NCBI GenBank assembly: GCA_910588375.1
Contig: CAJUQA010000004.1
Span: forward strand, 62,001-126,000
Length of the DNA: 64,000 nucleotides
Origin: an uncultured Odoribacter sp.
GTDB taxonomy: Bacteria; Bacteroidota; Bacteroidia; Bacteroidales; Marinifilaceae
Reading direction: 5' to 3'
In this document: positions 35,214-43,926 of the stretch, one piece after another
How the letters are laid out: the number at the start of each line of letters is the position of its first letter
Numbering within the stretch: the first letter of the stretch is position 1
The notes under the pieces: model-generated
Seen by the model: only the letters and a program-made list of their open reading frames with translations
The model's database searches: none
Told to the model about the DNA's origin: nothing
Position numbers and translations under genes: made by a program

Positions 35214-36185
35214 ATGGCAAAATTATTTAAGACAAAGGCCTATCAAGTAACTGTAGGTTACATTTATGGGTGGGGAGCGAGTGCCGTGATTATTGGTGCT
35301 TTGTTTAAAATTATGCACTTCCCGGGAGCCGGGGTTATTTTAACGGCGGGAATGCTTGTAGAGGCGTTGATTTTCTTTGTTTCCGCTTTTGAACCTCCGA
35401 TGGAACATTATGACTGGGCCCGGGTTTATCCGGAGCTGGCGAATGGACATTCCGGAAAAGAAACACAGCGTGTGAAGAGTGAAAAGAAAACCGTTGCCGC
35501 TCCGGCTGCGAGAGAAAATGTCGTGGCAGTAAGCGGAAATATAGATTTGGGTTTGGATGAATCGGATATAAATAAATTACGGGACGGCATTCATAAAATC
35601 ATGGTGAGTGCGGATAATTTTGCAGAGGTTTCTGTCAATGTTCCTGAGTTTGCCCGTAAAATTTCAGATGCTACGGAGTCGTTCGGGCAATTGGGCGAGA
35701 AAACGCAGCAAGTGGGTGCAATGCTGGAAAATTCGGTGAAAGATTTTTCAGACGGTTGTGGGGAAATTAATAAGATTCTGTTGGATTCCAGCCGTGGATT
35801 GACGGATCAAATTAAAGCCAATTGTGAAAAACTGGCAGCCAATATGGGTGTTTCCGCCGAGACTTTCGGTGCGTTGAATAACGCTGTGGACGAACAGATG
35901 AAACAGGTGAAGTCGCAGTCTGAAAGCTATACCCAGCAAATGTCGGCTGTGAATAAGAATATCAGTGCTCTGAACGCTTTGTATGAATTGCAGATTAACG
36001 AGACGAAAGATTGTCTGGAATCATTCAGGAGCATGCAGGGAGATATGAGTGAGATGTTGGAACATGTTTCTTTGAGCGTGGATAATGCCAAATTGTTTAA
36101 ACAGGAATCGCAGCAATTGGCTAATAATGTAGCTTCATTGAATTCCGTGTACGGAAATATGCTAAGTGTGGTTAATAACAATTAA
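35214..36185 (+). CDS. porL: T9SS inner-membrane motor protein PorL/GldL
   Basis: 323 residues. Two N-terminal transmembrane helices (about 12-32 and 37-57, VTVGYIYGWGASAVIIGALF and VILTAGMLVEALIFFVSAFE) are followed by a long cytoplasmic coiled-coil region. PorL forms the pentameric proton-driven stator that turns PorM. The conserved Glu in the second helix (MLVEAL) is the kind of residue implicated in proton flow. It is 14 bases after porK. Confidence 0.94.
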   Translation: MAKLFKTKAYQVTVGYIYGWGASAVIIGALFKIMHFPGAGVILTAGMLVEALIFFVSAFEPPMEHYDWARVYPELANGHSGKETQRVKSEKKTVAAPAARENVVAVSGNIDLGLDESDINKLRDGIHKIMVSADNFAEVSVNVPEFARKISDATESFGQLGEKTQQVGAMLENSVKDFSDGCGEINKILLDSSRGLTDQIKANCEKLAANMGVSAETFGALNNAVDEQMKQVKSQSESYTQQMSAVNKNISALNALYELQINETKDCLESFRSMQGDMSEMLEHVSLSVDNAKLFKQESQQLANNVASLNSVYGNMLSVVNNN

Positions 36186-36198
36186 AGCGGAGTAGCAG

Positions 36199-37734
36199 AT
36201 GGGTGCAAAGAATTGTCCGGAGACCCCGAGGCAGAAAATGATCGGTATGATGTATTTGGTGCTGACAGCGATGTTGGCGCTGAATGTGTCGGCGGATGTA
36301 TTGAATGCCTTTACGAAGGTGCAGGAGGGATTGTCATCGACAATTGAAAATTATAAGAAGAAGAATGCGGATGTATATAATGAAATTGAGATGGCTTATA
36401 ATCTCAATGCAACCAAAGTCGCTGCAACCCGGGAGAAGACATTGAAAATTAAAAAGGATGCCAGCGAATTGGTGGATTATATCGAACAGCTGAAGGAGAG
36501 AATGGTGAAGTTGGCTGATGGCCCGGAAGGGAATGTGATGGATATAAAAGCGAAGGATAACTTGGATATCGGGGGACAGGTGATGTTAACCGAAAAGGCC
36601 GGGCGGGAGCTGAAAATGAAGTTGGATAGTTACCGGGAATTGTTGTTGGGATTTATTGAAAAAAAAGATTCCGTACTTCGCGCTTCTATTTCCACTAATC
36701 TGAGAACGGATGTACCTCAGAATCTCGGAAGTAATCTTCAGGTGTGGGAGTCATACAAGTTCGAAAGTATACCTTTGGTCGGTGTGGTTACGATGTTGAC
36801 GTTGTATCAGTCGATAGTTTTAACGGCGGAACGTGAAACCATCAACTATTTGTTTGCTTTCATGGATTCGGAGTCGTTCAAATTTAATAAACTGGAGGCT
36901 TTGGTTATTCCTCAAGCCAGGTATGTATTGACGGGAGAGGAATTTAAGGCGAAAGTGATGTTGGCGGCGATGGATACGACCCAGAGACCGGAAATTCTTG
37001 TCAATGGAAGGAGGATCGGATATGAAGGAGATTTCGGTATTTATAAGGAAGCTGCGACGAAAGTGGGTATTCATAAAGTGAAAGGAGTAATTAATTATAT
37101 TACACCATCCGGAGCAACATTGCCCAAATCGTTTGAGATGAATTACGAAGTGGCTGATCCGGCAGTTGTGATTTCTCCGACGAAGATGAATGTGTTTTAT
37201 TTGGGTGTGGACAATCCGGTTTCTTTGGCTGCTCCGGGATTGCCGCCGGATATGATAGAACCGGAAATTACCAATGGGGAATTGCTGAAGAAGGATGGTG
37301 GATATATCGTTCGTCCGAAAGTTGCCGGAAAGAAGTGTGAAATTTCCGTATATGCGAAGATAAACGGACAGCGCAGGAAGTTGCAGACCCAGGAGTTCCG
37401 GGTGAAAGAAGTGCCGGACCCGGTAGTGAAGGTAGCTGGAGAACGGGGCGGTACGATTAAGAAGAACCTGTTGGTGGCAGCCGGAGGCGTGGAAGTGGAA
37501 TTGGAGAAATTCGATTTCGATATGAAATTCAAGGTACAGAGTTTCAACCTTTATACGGTGGTGGATGGCTATACCCAGGATATGAGAACCAACGGAGCTG
37601 CTTTTACGCCGGAGCAGATTAAGTTGATAAAGAATTTGAAACGTCATCAGATATTGATTATCGATCAGGTTATGGTGCAAGGTCCGGACGGAACGGTTCG
37701 GAAATTGACTCCTATCTCATTTAAAATTGACTAA
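36199..37734 (+). CDS. porM: T9SS motor and periplasmic shaft protein PorM/GldM
   Basis: 511 residues. The conserved N-terminus NCPETPRQKMIGMMYLVLTA leads into a single transmembrane helix (about 15-35, MLALNVSADVLNAF). A helical bundle and three immunoglobulin-like domains follow, reaching the PorK/N ring. PorM dimers sit inside the PorL pentamer and transmit rotation to the outer membrane. It is 13 bases after porL, and its length is normal. Confidence 0.95.
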   Translation: MGAKNCPETPRQKMIGMMYLVLTAMLALNVSADVLNAFTKVQEGLSSTIENYKKKNADVYNEIEMAYNLNATKVAATREKTLKIKKDASELVDYIEQLKERMVKLADGPEGNVMDIKAKDNLDIGGQVMLTEKAGRELKMKLDSYRELLLGFIEKKDSVLRASISTNLRTDVPQNLGSNLQVWESYKFESIPLVGVVTMLTLYQSIVLTAERETINYLFAFMDSESFKFNKLEALVIPQARYVLTGEEFKAKVMLAAMDTTQRPEILVNGRRIGYEGDFGIYKEAATKVGIHKVKGVINYITPSGATLPKSFEMNYEVADPAVVISPTKMNVFYLGVDNPVSLAAPGLPPDMIEPEITNGELLKKDGGYIVRPKVAGKKCEISVYAKINGQRRKLQTQEFRVKEVPDPVVKVAGERGGTIKKNLLVAAGGVEVELEKFDFDMKFKVQSFNLYTVVDGYTQDMRTNGAAFTPEQIKLIKNLKRHQILIIDQVMVQGPDGTVRKLTPISFKID

Positions 37735-37745
37735 CAGAGAAGCAT

Positions 37746-38588
37746 ATGATAAATAAATTGATTTTGGTTGTAACAGTGCTTGTTTTCGCCGCCTTGCATG
37801 CGGGGGCGCAAAATTCCAAAGCTTTTTATGAGAGTGTAGTCCGGAGTTCGGATGATGCGGCCAAACGTCCTATTGTCTTGCCGCCGGTGGATCCTTCTGA
37901 TATTGTATGGGCCAAGACCTTGTGGCGGGAAGTGATTTTGAGGGAAAAGATGAATTTGCCGTTGTATTATCCGACGAAACCTATTGACGGAAGAATGTCT
38001 CTGATTGACGTGATGATGCAGGGTATCGAAAAATCTTATAAAACCGCTTACGACGATGATGAGTTGCAGACGCCGATTACCATGGAGGAAATCAAATCCC
38101 GTTTTGATGCCCGAGGAGATACCATGACGCGTTTGAATAATGAAACCGGCGAGCGGGAGACTGTCGTTGTGGCAGCGGAAATCAATACGGACGAGGTGAA
38201 ACGTCTGCTGGTAAAAGAATTGTGGTTCTTTAACAAGAGGACGTCCCGTTTGGAGACAAGGGTGATTGCTTTGTGTCCGGTGAGGGAATATACGCGCGAT
38301 GACGGATATGAAGGGATAATGAAGAAAAGATTGTTCTGGATTGATTATGGTGAATTCCGTGATTTGTTTGCCAAACAGAAAGTGTTCAATTACCAGAATG
38401 ATGCAGGCCGCTTGACGGTGGATGATATTTTCCTGAAACGTTATTTCAATTCCAGAATTTATCAGGAATCCAATGTGTATGACAACCGTTCTATCAATAG
38501 TTATGCCGTAGGTATGGACGCTATTCTGGAATCGGATCGTATCAAGAACGATATTTTTAATCAGGAACAGGATTTTTGGGAGTATTAA
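37746..38588 (+). CDS. porN: T9SS ring protein PorN/GldN
   Basis: 280 residues with a Sec signal ending LHAGAQN. Family features include VDPSDIVWAKTLWREVILRE near the start, LWFFNKRTSRLETRVIALCP and FLKRYFNSRIYQESNVYDNR. PorN is the periplasmic partner of PorK in the T9SS ring. It is last in the porPKLMN block and is followed by a terminator. Other T9SS genes such as sov/sprA, porV and porU are not in the window and are usually unlinked. Confidence 0.93.
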   Translation: MINKLILVVTVLVFAALHAGAQNSKAFYESVVRSSDDAAKRPIVLPPVDPSDIVWAKTLWREVILREKMNLPLYYPTKPIDGRMSLIDVMMQGIEKSYKTAYDDDELQTPITMEEIKSRFDARGDTMTRLNNETGERETVVVAAEINTDEVKRLLVKELWFFNKRTSRLETRVIALCPVREYTRDDGYEGIMKKRLFWIDYGEFRDLFAKQKVFNYQNDAGRLTVDDIFLKRYFNSRIYQESNVYDNRSINSYAVGMDAILESDRIKNDIFNQEQDFWEY

Positions 38589-38604
38589 CAGAGAAAGTAT
38601 GGTA

Positions 38605-38640
38605 TAAAAAAGAGAGCTGCCTTTACGACAGCTCTTTTTT
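38605..38640. terminator. Bidirectional terminator between porN and the GDP-mannose gene
   Basis: AAAAAAGAGAGCTG and CAGCTCTTTTTT form an A/T-flanked stem-loop between convergent genes, with T runs on both strands. Confidence 0.82.
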
Positions 38641-38659
38641 GTGTTCTTGAAGAGCGGAA

Positions 38660-39745
38660 TTATTTTCTGAATTTGAGTTGTTTTTCAAAATTCCGGATTT
38701 CTTCTTCTTCCTTGCGGTGGCATATCATCAGATAATTGTCTTTCTCCGCAATAATGAGGTCGTTTACACCATAGATAATGGCTATTTTTTCTTCGGGAAT
38801 ATTGATGATACAGTCCCGGGAATTGTGAAAAATAACCTGGGAAGAATTGCTTGTATTGTTGTTTTCATCCTGTTTGCATAAAGTCTGGAATGCATGCCAG
38901 GTGCCTACGTCCGACCAACCGAAGTTGCCTTGCAGTACGTAGACTTGGTTTGATTTTTCCAGGATGCCGACGTCTATCGACACATTGGGGCATTGGCCGT
39001 AAATTGTGTTGATGAATTCTTCTTCTTCGGGGGTATTGAGGGAGGTATTGTTTTCAAAGAGGCTATATAGGTCGTAGAGGTGTTTTCGGGTTTCGAGAAT
39101 AATGTCTTTCACTTGCCAGATAAAGATACCGGCGTTCCATAGGAAGTCGCCCGATTCATAAAACTTTTGCGCCAGTTCGTAGTCCGGTTTTTCGGTAAAA
39201 GTTTTGACGGCTGCAATCTTTTTGCCTGCTTCTGCCGCTCGGACTTGTATGTAGCCGTATTGGGTCTCGATGCGGGAGGGGGTGATGCCGAAGGTCAGCA
39301 ATCCTCCGTTTCTTCTGACAAATTCAATGCCGTCGAGGAGATCTTCCAGATACGCATTGTCGTTGGTAATGAAGTGGTCGGAGGGGATGACTACCATGGT
39401 GGCCGTTTCGGAGATTTTTGTTATTTTTTCGGCCGCATACATAATGCAGGTGGCGGTGTTCCGCCGGATGGGTTCTTTTAATATATTACCGCAAGGGAGT
39501 TCCGGAATTTGCCGGTGTGTAATGTCTTCATATTCTGCCCCGGTAATAACGAAGATGCGTTCGTCCGGGAAAATCCGGCTTATTCTTTCGTATGTCTGGC
39601 GGATGAAACTTTTTCCCGTATGCAGGATGTCTGAAAATTGTTTCGGGCATTGGGCATTGCTGACGGGCCAGAAACGATTGCCGATTCCTCCGGCCATGAT
39701 TACGCAATAAGAGTCTGCGGGTAGTGGGGTGGGAGATGTTGTCAT
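38660..39745 (-). CDS. manC: Mannose-1-phosphate guanylyltransferase
   Basis: 361 residues. The nucleotidyltransferase signature MAGGIGNRFWPVSNAQCPKQ near the N-terminus binds GTP. FTEKPDYELAQKFYESGDFLWNAG carries the sugar-phosphate-binding segment FTEKP, and FGWSDVGTW lies near 270. It makes GDP-mannose for surface polysaccharide and glycoprotein. There is no C-terminal phosphomannose isomerase domain, so it is the short, single-function form. It is convergent with porN and divergent from mlaE. Confidence 0.92.
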   Translation of the reverse strand: MTTSPTPLPADSYCVIMAGGIGNRFWPVSNAQCPKQFSDILHTGKSFIRQTYERISRIFPDERIFVITGAEYEDITHRQIPELPCGNILKEPIRRNTATCIMYAAEKITKISETATMVVIPSDHFITNDNAYLEDLLDGIEFVRRNGGLLTFGITPSRIETQYGYIQVRAAEAGKKIAAVKTFTEKPDYELAQKFYESGDFLWNAGIFIWQVKDIILETRKHLYDLYSLFENNTSLNTPEEEEFINTIYGQCPNVSIDVGILEKSNQVYVLQGNFGWSDVGTWHAFQTLCKQDENNNTSNSSQVIFHNSRDCIINIPEEKIAIIYGVNDLIIAEKDNYLMICHRKEEEEIRNFEKQLKFRK

Positions 39746-39903
39746 GGTTGGTTTGATTTTCGGGGTTGTTCTAATTGTTGCCGAATTTACTAAAATTCCG
39801 GGAATAATTTATACTTTTACCTTAAATTTCGGAAGGCTCCGGAGCCGGTAAACCGAATCTTTTTATCTGTTCAATACGTTGATTTGTTGTAATTTGAAAT
39901 CCG

Positions 39904-40641
39904 ATGAAATTTCTATATAAGTTCGGTTCTTATTTGTTGTTTCTGAGAAAGGCTTTTTCCCGTCCGGAGAAAGGCAGTGTATATGTGAAGGAGTTGGTGG
40001 TGGAGTTTGAGAAATTAGGTCTCAATTCAATAGCTTTGGTGGTTATTATTTCTTTCTTTATCGGGGCGGTGCTGACGTTGCAGACGGCCTACAATATGGC
40101 GAGTCCGCTTTTGCCCCGTTATCTGATCGGCTATCTGACGCGCGAAACGCTGTTGCTGGAGTTCTCCTCGACGATTGTCAGTCTGATTCTGGCCGGTAAA
40201 ATCGGGAGCAATATCGCTTCCGAAATCGGGAGTATGAAGATTACGGAACAGATTGAGGCCTTGGAGACCATGGGGGTCAATTCCGTATCTTATTTAGTGA
40301 CGCCTAAGATTGTCGCTTCCTTGATAATAAATCCGATTCTTTATGTTTTCAGTGTTTTTATCGGCATTATCGGAGGATTGTTGTCCGGGCTGCTGAGCGG
40401 CGTGGTGAATTTCGAGGACTTTATCTACGGGCTTCATTTTTCGTTCAATCCCTATTATGTGACCTATTCTATTATAAAATCGCTGTTCTTCGCTTTTATT
40501 TTCACTTCGATACCCGCCTTTTACGGATATAATGTACAGGGTGGGGCACTGGAAGTCGGGAAAGCGGGGACGAAGGCGGTGGTGGATAGTAGTATCGCCA
40601 TCTTGATTGCCAATTTGATATTAACCCAAATCATGCTGTAA
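39904..40641 (+). CDS. mlaE: MlaE family ABC transporter permease
   Basis: 245 residues with five or six transmembrane helices and the MlaE/YrbE signatures FFIGAVLTLQTAYNM, LTRETLLLEFSSTIVSLIL and GSNIASEIGSMKITEQIEAL. It is the inner-membrane permease of a phospholipid (Mla-type) transporter keeping outer-membrane lipid asymmetry. Its stop overlaps the start of mlaF by one base. The substrate-binding mlaD is not adjacent. Confidence 0.92.
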   Translation: MKFLYKFGSYLLFLRKAFSRPEKGSVYVKELVVEFEKLGLNSIALVVIISFFIGAVLTLQTAYNMASPLLPRYLIGYLTRETLLLEFSSTIVSLILAGKIGSNIASEIGSMKITEQIEALETMGVNSVSYLVTPKIVASLIINPILYVFSVFIGIIGGLLSGLLSGVVNFEDFIYGLHFSFNPYYVTYSIIKSLFFAFIFTSIPAFYGYNVQGGALEVGKAGTKAVVDSSIAILIANLILTQIML

Positions 40642-41396
40642 TGATCAGAGTCGAGGGATTATATAAGTCGTTTGAGAGCAAGACTGTTTTGTCGGACATC
40701 AATGTTGTTTTTGAAGCGGGGAAGGTGAACCTTATTATCGGTAAAAGCGGTTCCGGTAAGACGGTTTTGTTGAAATCGCTGATTGGCCTGCATATCATTG
40801 AGAGAGGGCATATTTTTTACGGCGACCGGGATATTTCGAATATGTCGGCACGCCACTTGAAGGCAGTCCGGGAAGAAATCGGAGTCGTATTCCAGGGAGG
40901 GGCGTTGTTCGATTCTTTGAGCGTATTGGAGAATGTGAAATTTCCTTTGAACCTCTTTTCCTCTTTGCCGGAAAAAGAAAAAGAAGAGCGGGCGCGGTTT
41001 TGTTTGCGGCGGGTGAACCTGTTGGAGGATGCGGACAATTTGTATCCGGCGGAAATCAGCGGGGGAATGAAAAAGCGGGTGGCGATTGCCCGTGCCATTG
41101 TGTTGCAGCCGAAGTTTCTGTTTTGCGACGAACCCAATTCGGGCCTGGACCCGTTGACTTCTATTATCATTGATAAGCTGATAGAAGAGATTACCCATGA
41201 GTACAATATGACAACGATTGTCAATACACACGATATGAATTCCGTGTTTGAGATTGGCGAGAAGATTGTGTTTATCCATGAAGGCAGAAAAGAGTGGGAG
41301 GGCAGCAAGGAGGAGATTGCCCATACGGATAACCGCTATCTGAATGATTTTATTTTTTCATCGGAGTTGTATAAAAAAATTAGGACAAAATTATGA
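40641..41396 (+). CDS. mlaF: MlaF family ABC transporter ATP-binding protein
   Basis: 251 residues. Walker A is IIGKSGSGKTVLLKSL near 31-46, with the Q-loop VVFQGGALFDSLSV. The signature is AEISGGMKKRVAIARAI, Walker B is FLFCDEPNSGLDP, and the H-loop is IVNTHDMNSVF. The SGGM form of the signature is typical of MlaF. It energises the MlaE permease encoded just before it. The next gene starts within its stop (ATGA overlap at 41393-41396), so translation is coupled. Confidence 0.93.
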   Translation: MIRVEGLYKSFESKTVLSDINVVFEAGKVNLIIGKSGSGKTVLLKSLIGLHIIERGHIFYGDRDISNMSARHLKAVREEIGVVFQGGALFDSLSVLENVKFPLNLFSSLPEKEKEERARFCLRRVNLLEDADNLYPAEISGGMKKRVAIARAIVLQPKFLFCDEPNSGLDPLTSIIIDKLIEEITHEYNMTTIVNTHDMNSVFEIGEKIVFIHEGRKEWEGSKEEIAHTDNRYLNDFIFSSELYKKIRTKL

Positions 41397-42220
41397 ATCG
41401 TTCCATTATGAAAATCCGATATTGGTTGTGGTGCGTGCTGATTGTTTGCTGTGCATGCGGGAGCCATACAAAAAAGGCGGTGTTGGACCGGGAGCAGTTT
41501 ACGGCCTTGTTGATTGACATGCACACGACGGACGGATTGTTGAGTATCAACCGTGGATATACCGTGGAGAAAGAGAAAAAGAATTATACCTATTACAACG
41601 GCATTTTTGAAAAGTACGGCATTACCAAGGCGGATTTCGATTCGTGCATGTATTTTTATGCTTCCCAACCCCAGCTTTTTTCCGATATCTATAATGTTGT
41701 CATTGATACGTTGAGCCGGCGGGTTACGGTGGAGGAACGGGTGTTGCAGAAACTGAGGGCAAACGATTCGGTGAATTTTTATAAGGGGCCGGACACGTTG
41801 GTGATAGACACGTTTCCTTTCAATTATAGGTATGTGGTGGACAGCATTCAGCCGGGAAATTATAAGTTCAACGTGATGGTGCGTTTCGACACGTTGGATG
41901 CCGGAAAGAACAACCGTATTTCCGCTTGCTTTATTTCGGCGGATGATAAAGATACGTTGAAGGTAAGGGATATTAAGCTGATTGCGGATACGCTGGAGCA
42001 TCGCTACCAGTGGAGCCAGTATGCCGATTCCGTGTACAGCCGTCTGGAAATCTGTTTCCTGGATGCGGATAATTTGCAGAAGCTGAAATACCGGCGGGCG
42101 GTGCTTTGGGATATTACGTTATTTAAGCCTTATACTGCTCCCAGCAAGATTAACAGGTTGCAATTGAGTTTGCCCAGGGAGCGGGGGAAGGAGAAACGGG
42201 CAGTCAGGAAAATAAAATAG
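41393..42220 (+). CDS. DUF4296 lipoprotein
   Basis: 275 residues (270 if ATG 41408 is used). The signal segment WLWCVLIVCCACGS contains a lipobox. The N-terminal ~110 residues match DUF4296, with FTALLIDMHTTDGLLSINRG, KYGITKADFDSCMYFYASQP and DTLSRRVTVEERV. The C-terminal ~130 residues are a beta-rich region of unknown type. Function is unknown. Overlap with mlaF ties it to the same transcript, so an envelope role is possible. Confidence 0.8.
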   Translation: MNRSIMKIRYWLWCVLIVCCACGSHTKKAVLDREQFTALLIDMHTTDGLLSINRGYTVEKEKKNYTYYNGIFEKYGITKADFDSCMYFYASQPQLFSDIYNVVIDTLSRRVTVEERVLQKLRANDSVNFYKGPDTLVIDTFPFNYRYVVDSIQPGNYKFNVMVRFDTLDAGKNNRISACFISADDKDTLKVRDIKLIADTLEHRYQWSQYADSVYSRLEICFLDADNLQKLKYRRAVLWDITLFKPYTAPSKINRLQLSLPRERGKEKRAVRKIK

Positions 42221-42227
42221 GCGCGCC

Positions 42228-42563
42228 ATGAGGAAAATAGCGGCGAATTATGTGTTTTTACCGGGATTGCCTTTGCTCCGGCAGGGGTATGTGGTATGGG
42301 AGGACGGAGCGATACGGGACGTGGTGGATACCGGGGGAGAGCTGCGGGAGATTCACGGACTGGAGTTTTACGGCGGGATGCTTGTTTCCGCCGCTTTGCT
42401 GAAAAGACGGGGGTGTTGGCAAGCCGGACAGTCATTGTTGCCTTTTCTGACGGAATGTTACAAAGAACCGGACGAAGCGGTGCCGGGCTTGGCTCTTATT
42501 AAAGGGGCTGATTTGAAACGGATGGTTTTCTGCGAGGGGACGGTGATGGAACGGTTACTATAG
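42228..42563 (+). CDS. Shrunken amidohydrolase-like protein without catalytic barrel
   Basis: 111 residues. The start (MRKIAANYVFLPG, IRDVVDTGGELREIHGLEFY) resembles the first beta-strands of amidohydrolase/deaminase proteins. The end (VPGLALIKGADLKRMVFCEG) resembles their C-terminal composite domain. The TIM barrel and the HxH metal motif that should lie between are absent, replaced by about 35 unrelated residues. It is 7 bases after the DUF4296 gene. It could be a decayed gene or a small protein built from the composite domain alone. The homology is by eye only. Confidence 0.5.
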   Translation: MRKIAANYVFLPGLPLLRQGYVVWEDGAIRDVVDTGGELREIHGLEFYGGMLVSAALLKRRGCWQAGQSLLPFLTECYKEPDEAVPGLALIKGADLKRMVFCEGTVMERLL

Positions 42564-42582
42564 AAACGGTAAGTTTTGAAAC

Positions 42583-42617
42583 AAAGGGTTGGCAATTTTA
42601 TTGCCAACCCTTTTTGT
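42583..42617 (+). terminator. Rho-independent terminator of the mlaEF group
   Basis: AAAGGGTTGGCAA (42583-42595) and TTGCCAACCCTTT (42601-42613) form a perfect 13-bp stem with a 5-base loop and a T run. Confidence 0.92.
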
Positions 42618-42649
42618 TTTGTAACTCTCTGTTTTTAAAGGGGATGTAT

Positions 42650-42793
42650 TACCAAAAAAACGTCCGTTTAAATGGTTGATATTTTGGGCAAAAATAGCAA
42701 TTTTTTGAGAGTGGCAACGTGTTCATATTCAAAAAGATAAAATTTTTTCACATTTCGCGGAACTCTACCATAAAAAACGGACGTTTTTCTGGT
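42650..42793. promoter_or_regulatory. Inverted pair of palindromic operator-like sites
   Basis: ACCAAAAAAACGTCCGTTT followed by AAATGGT (42651-42674) recurs inverted at 42767-42793, where the core reads AAAACGGACGTTTTT between ACCAT and TGGT. The two sites are about 115 bases apart in an AT-rich stretch with no gene. Confidence 0.5.
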
Positions 42794-42872
42794 GAATTTT
42801 ACATAAATATTTCAGCCATCCGTGTTTTTATTAAAGCAAAATGAAATAGTGATTGCCTCCCGACGGGAAAAA

Positions 42873-43102
42873 TCAGCCGTGGCGTGTAGGCAGGTCATCA
42901 CCACGCGGGATTTTCAGCCTACGGCCCACGGCAAGAAATTTCCTCGCGGTTTTTGTTGCCTACAGCTCACGGCAGCAAATTTCCTCGTGGTTTTTTGTTG
43001 CCTACAGTTCACGGCAACAAATTTCCCCGCGGTTTTTTGTTGCCTACGGCTCACGGCTGCCATTTCCTCGCGGTGATGACCTGCCTACGCTCCACGGCTG
43101 AA
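42873..43102. repeat. Tandem 41-42 bp stem-loop array bounded by ~36-bp inverted repeats
   Basis: GCCTAC starts at 42917, 42958, 43000, 43042 and 43083, a period of 41-42 bases. A typical unit reads GCCTACRGYTCACGGC, then a run like ARCAAATTTCCTCGCGG and TTTTTTGTT. Each central unit can fold as TTGTTGCC-10 bases-GGCAACAA. The array is bounded by TCAGCCGTGG...CACGCGG (42873-42908) and its near-perfect inverted copy (43066-43101). No gene is credible here. It ends 41 bases before the DUF6261 start, so it lies in that gene's leader or promoter region. Confidence 0.75.
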
Positions 43103-43142
43103 AAAAGACGGAAAATATTGTTTAACCCATAAATAACAGCAG

Positions 43143-43883
43143 ATGATTACATCGACAAATCTGAAAGCCTTGCGCAATCTGGAGGCTTTCCAAGTGTATG
43201 CGGACGTAGCCGCATTCCTCAAAGAGGAGAATGTTACGGAAGAACCTTTGAAAGGGGTGTGCGACACGTTCAATGCCCGCTTGCAGGAGTATGACACGGC
43301 GTTGTTGCCCGAACGTCGCGACCCGCAGACGGCGGAACTCGCGCGGCTGGATGCCCACCGGGATTATTACCTCCGCAGTTTTATCAACAATGTGAAATTG
43401 TATGTGGCGTCGCCGGACGTGGCACAGATGCAAGCGGCGGACGTACTGTTGGCACTGGTAGACAAGTATGGCAAGAATATTCCCGCTATGCCCTACCGAC
43501 AGGAAACTGCTGCTATCACCAATTTGTTGCAGGACATGGACCTCAAGGAAAATGCGGCATTGGTGAAGAAACTGTTTGCGGAGCATTGGATAACGTCGTT
43601 GAAGACGACGAACACGCAGTTTGAACAGACGATGCTTTCGCGGACGGACACCGCTTCGGAAGTGACATCGGAGAAGAGCCGTACGGCACGTGTGGCAGTG
43701 CAAACGGCATTCGAGAAACTGTGCGAGATGATAAATGCGCTCACCGTGGTGCAGGGTGCTGGCACTTACAGCCGTCTCATCGACCGCATCAACCGGGTGG
43801 TTCGCGAAGCGCAGAACGTCCTTTCCCGCCGTCAGGCGCGCAGCAAGAAAGACGGAACGGAAGAAGAGGGGGGGGAAAGTTGA
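43143..43883 (+). CDS. DUF6261 family protein of unknown function
   Basis: 246 residues, nearly all helical, without signal peptide or membrane segment. Segments such as LKALRNLEAFQVYADVAAFL and RLDAHRDYYLRSFINNVKLY match the Bacteroidales DUF6261 family as I know it. The tail is low-complexity and charged (RRQARSKKDGTEEEGGES) and contains a run of eight G bases (43867-43874 region) prone to slippage. It is preceded by the tandem stem-loop array and followed, through a GTTGAA repeat, by the BACON/SUMF1 lipoprotein gene. Function unknown. Confidence 0.72.
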   Translation: MITSTNLKALRNLEAFQVYADVAAFLKEENVTEEPLKGVCDTFNARLQEYDTALLPERRDPQTAELARLDAHRDYYLRSFINNVKLYVASPDVAQMQAADVLLALVDKYGKNIPAMPYRQETAAITNLLQDMDLKENAALVKKLFAEHWITSLKTTNTQFEQTMLSRTDTASEVTSEKSRTARVAVQTAFEKLCEMINALTVVQGAGTYSRLIDRINRVVREAQNVLSRRQARSKKDGTEEEGGES

Positions 43884-43907
43884 AACGTGAAAGAGTTGAA
43901 AAGGTTG
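43874..43907 (+). repeat. 3'-flanking GTTGAA repeat after DUF6261 gene
   Basis: AAAGTTGAAACGTGAAAGAG followed by TTGAAAAGGTTGAA spans the stop codon and intergenic gap, in sense orientation. AGTTGAAAAGGTTGAA (43892-43907) recurs with one mismatch at 45810-45825, so the lipoprotein gene between them is flanked by direct repeats. Confidence 0.55.
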
Positions 43908-43926
43908 AATTAAAAAACAGAACAAG

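Noticed and set aside
42221..42228. GGCGCGCC palindrome just before the 111-residue gene
   Set aside because: A single 8-base palindrome in a GC-moderate genome; no repeat or context gives it meaning.
42917..43090. Possible CRISPR array
   Set aside because: The units are directly abutting copies at 41-42 base period with no unique spacers between them, and there are no cas genes.
42822..43101. Overlapping plus-strand reading frames of 82-84 codons with repeated FCCLQ-type peptides
   Set aside because: They are produced by the 41-42 bp tandem DNA repeat; the period is not constantly a multiple of three, the frames overlap each other, and the inverted repeats and stem-loops explain the sequence better.
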